A DNA stretch of 41,634 nt from Willaertia magna (Eukaryota; Heterolobosea; Eutetramitea; Acrasida; Naegleriidae), in the NCBI GenBank assembly GCA_902984215.1, contig CADWAF010004780.1, forward strand, positions 1 through 41,634, written 5' to 3'. The position numbers and the translations under genes were made by a program. The notes beneath the pieces are model-generated. The model saw nothing but the letters and a program-made list of their open reading frames with translations, ran no database searches and was not told the DNA's origin. Positions 38,047-41,634 of this stretch are shown here, in pieces (the first letter of the stretch is position 1; each line of letters starts with the position of its first letter).

Positions 38047-39510
38047 TTAAAAATTTCTAATTTTTATGGAAGGATTTTTATCTTTTAATTTTTGTAAATA
38101 TTCTTGTTTAATGTTAGTACCAGTAATATCAATTTCTTTTAATTCTGTAAAATATTGTAAACATTTACCATTTATATTTTCACAATTTGAAATATTTAAA
38201 TATTTTAATTTCTTTAAATTAATTAAATCTTTATCTTTAAAATTATTATTATAACTAATATTTAATTTTTCTAAATTTACTAATTCTTTTAATGCCCCTT
38301 CACTAATGGTTTTATTCCATCTTAAAGTAAGTTCAACTATATTTGGTAATTGTTTTAGATCATTATCTGTAAATGTTTTAGATGTTTTCCATGATAAATT
38401 TAATAACCTTAATCGTTTAATTGCTTTTAAAGTGTTCAGATTTTCAACATTTTCCAAACTACAAGTTACTTCTTCTAAATTTGGTAATTGTGTCAAACAA
38501 TAGCCGTTGATTGCAGTATCAAATTGTAAAAATTTTAATTTTTTTAAATGAATTAAATCTTTATCTTTTAAACTTTCGCTTTTAATGTTTAATTTTTCTA
38601 AATTTGTTAATTTTTGTAAAAAACTACACTCGTCAATATCACCAATCGTTAATTCTTTTAAATTAATTAAACTATTTAGAACATTAATATTTTTAACATT
38701 AACAATTGTTAAAGATTCTAAGTTCATTAAATTTTGTAAACTATCACCAATTAATTTGTTACATGAAAAAGTTAATTTCTTTAAATTAATTAAATTATTA
38801 AAATTTAAATCGTCATCTAATAATGAACAACTATTATCTATTTCTAATTTTTTTAAATTATGTAAATTTGTAAAAACATTTTTTGATAAATCACAAAAAA
38901 ATATTTCTAATTCTTCTAATTTTTCCAATTTTGGGAAAATAAAATATTGTTCATCAGTTATTCCAGTAATTATTAATTTTTTTAAATTATAAAATTTTAA
39001 TAATAAATTAAAATTATTATTATCATTTTCTTGTACAAAAACTAACATTGCAATTGCCTCGCCGTTGACGTTTGCAAAGAAAGAAGGATTAGTAGAAACG
39101 TGAGCAAAAGTTGTCATTGTTAAAGTTGGGGCTGCTCTTCCAACAGAGTCACCAATAACTGTTGGAATTCCTTTTAAGGAAGATAAATACAATGGAAATA
39201 AAGAATTTAAGGATCCAACTTCTCCTGGGATTATAAAATTTAATTGTTTCTTTTCCATTTTGAGTAAATAATTATTCATTGCTTCAAAAGCAGCTAAAGC
39301 AACGTTAAAGTTTTTAGAATCTGTTTGAAATTGTAATGGTGAACCCATTCCAGCAACGACACAACCTAATTCATCATCTTTACAATTAGAAGAATCAATT
39401 AATGTGATTTTACTAACTAATCCTTCATCTACCATTAATTTAACTAAAATTCTACCTAATAACACAGAACCACCACCTCCTGCTCCCATAAGTGAGGCTC
39501 CATCTAGCAT
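38047..39510 (-). CDS. DUF917-like N-terminal domain fused to leucine-rich repeats
   Basis: 487 residues, single exon; ATG at 39510, with an in-frame TAA two codons upstream. Residues 1 to about 160 match the first half of DUF917 (PF06032), a bacterial/fungal family found with hydantoinase/oxoprolinase enzymes: SLMGAGGGGSVLLGRILVKL, ITLIDSSNCKDDELG, VAGMGSP, FIIPGEVGSLNSLFPLYLSS, then LKGIPTVIGDSVGRAAPTLT and MTTFAHVS. The second half of DUF917 is absent. From about residue 170 the protein turns into 11-13 irregular LRRs (LKKLIITGI, NLKKLEIDNS, NLEKLNIKSESLKDKDL) to the end. The DUF917 part has richer Gly/Ala codons while the LRR part is extremely AT-rich, so the two halves probably have different origins. 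Function unknown. Confidence 0.8.
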   Translation of the reverse strand: MLDGASLMGAGGGGSVLLGRILVKLMVDEGLVSKITLIDSSNCKDDELGCVVAGMGSPLQFQTDSKNFNVALAAFEAMNNYLLKMEKKQLNFIIPGEVGSLNSLFPLYLSSLKGIPTVIGDSVGRAAPTLTMTTFAHVSTNPSFFANVNGEAIAMLVFVQENDNNNFNLLLKFYNLKKLIITGITDEQYFIFPKLEKLEELEIFFCDLSKNVFTNLHNLKKLEIDNSCSLLDDDLNFNNLINLKKLTFSCNKLIGDSLQNLMNLESLTIVNVKNINVLNSLINLKELTIGDIDECSFLQKLTNLEKLNIKSESLKDKDLIHLKKLKFLQFDTAINGYCLTQLPNLEEVTCSLENVENLNTLKAIKRLRLLNLSWKTSKTFTDNDLKQLPNIVELTLRWNKTISEGALKELVNLEKLNISYNNNFKDKDLINLKKLKYLNISNCENINGKCLQYFTELKEIDITGTNIKQEYLQKLKDKNPSIKIRNF

Positions 39511-40121
39511 CAATTAAGATTTGTTTTTAAAATTGTGAGTAGTTATTTCAGTATTAAATAAAAATATTAAGGTTAGTTAAAGGATAACATACACATTAAC
39601 CAATTTAACAATTGTTCACTTAAATGATATGTATTGTTGTTCATATTGATTTCCTATATTTTTTTGTTAAAAAAATTGTTCACACAAAAGTGAAATATTA
39701 TTTACTAATTGATCTAACGAACCGTACTGAATTTTAGGCGGGCACAGTTGCTCGTTCTGTTTGAACAGTTTATGTTTTGTTAAGTCACAAGGCGATGCAG
39801 TTTACAACCCTGTGTGCATTTTTCAGCATTTTTTCAACAAATAATTTATTTTTCAGTCGCTTCAAAAGTATGGTGACTAAGGGTCGTCTTTACTTGTTAA
39901 TATTATCTTAAAAGGAGGATACTGACATCCAAAAAACAATAAAAACTTCATTCCTTAATGATTAATGACATGTTATCAAAGAAAATTAAAAAAAAAATTT
40001 TAAAAAAAAAATTAAGCTTCCATCTCCTTTTATTTTATAAAGTGTTAATCCAAAAGGAAGAAAGAAAAATCTATTTACCACCTAATTATAATTTATAAAA
40101 TATAATCCAGAGAGTTTTAAG
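39511..40121. promoter_or_regulatory. Divergent intergenic with TTAGGCGGGCA motif
   Basis: 611 bp between the DUF917/LRR start and the coiled-coil start. The 11-mer TTAGGCGGGCA (39734-39744) is identical to 2982-2992. The central part (about 39720-39910) is less AT-rich than the flanks, but no ORF or RNA family is recognised in it. Confidence 0.4.
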
Positions 40122-41634
40122 ATGTTCAAGAAAAATAATTTACAAAATGATTTAAAGAATTTAAATAGCAAAATTACAAATTTAGAAAATGAAAAAATTG
40201 AAATGGAAAATGAAAAATCTAAATTAGAAATTGAATTACAAAATTTACAAAATAATTTACAAAAGTTAAGTTCAGAAAATTCAGAAAAGGAAAATGATTT
40301 ACAAAACTCTAAAAAAGAAATTTCAAACTTGGAAATAAATATTCAAAATCTAAAAGAAGAAATTTCTAAATATTCAACTAATTTGGAAAATTTAAATAAA
40401 AATTATAATGAACTAAATTTAGAAAAAGAAAATTTACAGAAACTTTCTAAAAAGGAAAAGGAGGAATTAAATTTAATTTTAAATGAAAAAATTGAAAATT
40501 TAAAAAATTTAGAAAGTTTGTGTAAAACTTTACAACAAGAAAAGGAAAGTTTACAAAAAACAAAAGACACACAACAAAAAGATATTGAAAAGTTGACAAG
40601 TGAAAACTCGCATTTAAAATTGACAAGTACACAACAAGAATCAGAAAAGGAAAATATCTTTACAAAATTAAATGAACAATTATTACAAACTAAAAATTTA
40701 TTAGAAAGTACAAATTTAGAAAAAGAAAAATTAAATTTAGAAATTTTACAATTACAAAAAAATATTGAAGATTACGTGTCACAATTGACAATTACTAAAA
40801 ATGAAAAGATCACGTTGAAAGAAAGTTTACAAAATGTTGAAAATCAATTAGAAATAGTAAAGAGTGAAAATGAAAATTTACAAAATGAAATTGTAAAAGC
40901 CAATGAAAAAATTTCTAAACTGGAAGAAATTTCTAAAAATGAGAAAAATGAAATTTTAAATTTAACAGAAAAAGTCACAAATTTAAATTTAGAAATTGAA
41001 AAGCTTGTCAAAGAAAATGAAATTTTACAAAATTCTTTACAAAATACACAAAATCAATTAAGTAATAAAGAAAAAGAATTGACAAGTGTCACAGAAAAAG
41101 TTTTGCAATTAGAAATTTCTTTAGAAACTTTACAAAAAGAATTACAAATTGAAAAAGAAGAAAACCAAACTTTACAGAAAAGTTTACAAAATAAAGTTGA
41201 CGAAATCACCAAATTAAATGACCAATTAAAACATTTTAAAAATAGCGATCAACAAAATACACAAGAATTACAAAATTTATTACAAAAAATTGATGATATT
41301 ACAAAAGAAAAGGAAGAATTACAAAAATTAACAAATTTAGAAATTTCCAAATTAAACGAAACAATTTCCTTAAATAACAAGGAATTAGAAAAAGAAAAAT
41401 TAAATGTGACAAATTTACAAGATCAGTTGACAACTTTACAAAATGAATTACACACTTTACACAATCAAATGAAAAATTTACAATCTGAAAAGTTAAATTT
41501 AGAAAGTGACAATAAAAAGGAAATTGAAAAATTAAATTTAGAAAATCACAACTTGTCACAAGAATTAAATTCAAAAATTAAATCTTTAGAAAGTTTACAA
41601 AATCAATTACAAGAATTAGAAGAAAAAATTACAA
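40122..41634 (+). CDS. Long coiled-coil protein, 3' end outside window
   Basis: An open frame from ATG 40122 to the window edge, at least 504 residues with no stop. A stop lies 11 codons upstream (40089-40091), so the start is sound. The whole visible part is coiled coil: Leu/Ile at heptad positions, with Asn, Glu, Lys and Gln making up most residues. The LQN and LNLE motifs recur dozens of times. It resembles myosin-tail, golgin or centrosomal coiled coils in composition, but none can be named. The repeated TTACAAAAT at DNA level suggests growth by slippage or unequal exchange. Confidence 0.8.
   Translation, partial: MFKKNNLQNDLKNLNSKITNLENEKIEMENEKSKLEIELQNLQNNLQKLSSENSEKENDLQNSKKEISNLEINIQNLKEEISKYSTNLENLNKNYNELNLEKENLQKLSKKEKEELNLILNEKIENLKNLESLCKTLQQEKESLQKTKDTQQKDIEKLTSENSHLKLTSTQQESEKENIFTKLNEQLLQTKNLLESTNLEKEKLNLEILQLQKNIEDYVSQLTITKNEKITLKESLQNVENQLEIVKSENENLQNEIVKANEKISKLEEISKNEKNEILNLTEKVTNLNLEIEKLVKENEILQNSLQNTQNQLSNKEKELTSVTEKVLQLEISLETLQKELQIEKEENQTLQKSLQNKVDEITKLNDQLKHFKNSDQQNTQELQNLLQKIDDITKEKEELQKLTNLEISKLNETISLNNKELEKEKLNVTNLQDQLTTLQNELHTLHNQMKNLQSEKLNLESDNKKEIEKLNLENHNLSQELNSKIKSLESLQNQLQELEEKIT

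Noticed and set aside
38066..38992. Plus-strand ORFs rich in Phe/Lys/Ser opposite the LRR gene
   Set aside because: Antisense shadows of the LRR repeats; composition mirrors the real gene and there is no domain.

Overview
This window is nuclear DNA from an AT-rich, gene-dense, single-celled eukaryote that builds a motile cilium or flagellum. It encodes IFT46 and DPCD, which are kept only in ciliated lineages. It also has mitochondria (TFB1M), an ATG101-type autophagy system, a proteasome, a Rab11-like GTPase and a kinesin-3 motor. Spliceosomal introns are short: 19 can be placed, 18 of 36-67 nt and one of 100 nt, all GT-AG. Start codons are commonly preceded by runs of A, proteins carry Asn-rich tracts, and every complete gene ends in TAA. 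This fits an amoeboflagellate or other free-living protist, for example a heterolobosean, but I cannot name the lineage. IFT46 and DPCD argue against cilium-less amoebae such as Dictyostelium.

Layout. 1-2793: a decayed mobile element with an IS630/Tc1-like DDE transposase, then an Ulp1/C48-like cysteine protease with a SAP domain. 3147-5943: archaeal-type phosphoglycerate mutase and a secreted cathepsin B-like protease. 6208-9703: a ciliary neighbourhood (small coiled-coil protein, DPCD, small membrane protein, IFT46). 9813-12363: proteasome alpha subunit, CCCH zinc-finger protein, ATG101. 12489-15991: two convergent low-complexity/coiled-coil genes whose stop codons overlap. 16153-19639: BRF1 (Pol III factor) and ribosomal protein uL4. 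20149-27104: a PX/F-box/LRR protein convergent with a kinesin-3 that ends in a CaaX-like box. 27466-32177: TFB1M, Rab11-like GTPase, P5C synthase. 32700-32842: a U4-family spliceosomal snRNA, closer to U4atac than to U4. 33265-41634: SRP receptor alpha, a GPI-anchored beta-helix protein, a secreted Cys protein, a DUF917-LRR fusion and the start of a long coiled-coil protein.

The genes are mostly unrelated housekeeping functions, often in divergent pairs sharing short promoters or convergent pairs only 14-25 bp apart. The most notable observations are: (i) two introns of the kinesin gene that are near-identical to each other while their flanking exons are unrelated, an introner-like signature; (ii) the U4atac-like snRNA, which implies a minor spliceosome; (iii) unusual domain fusions (PX/F-box/LRR and DUF917/LRR); (iv) a kinesin-3 with a possible prenylation site; (v) the transposase/Ulp1/SAP element. 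All family assignments are by eye from motifs; no database search was run.
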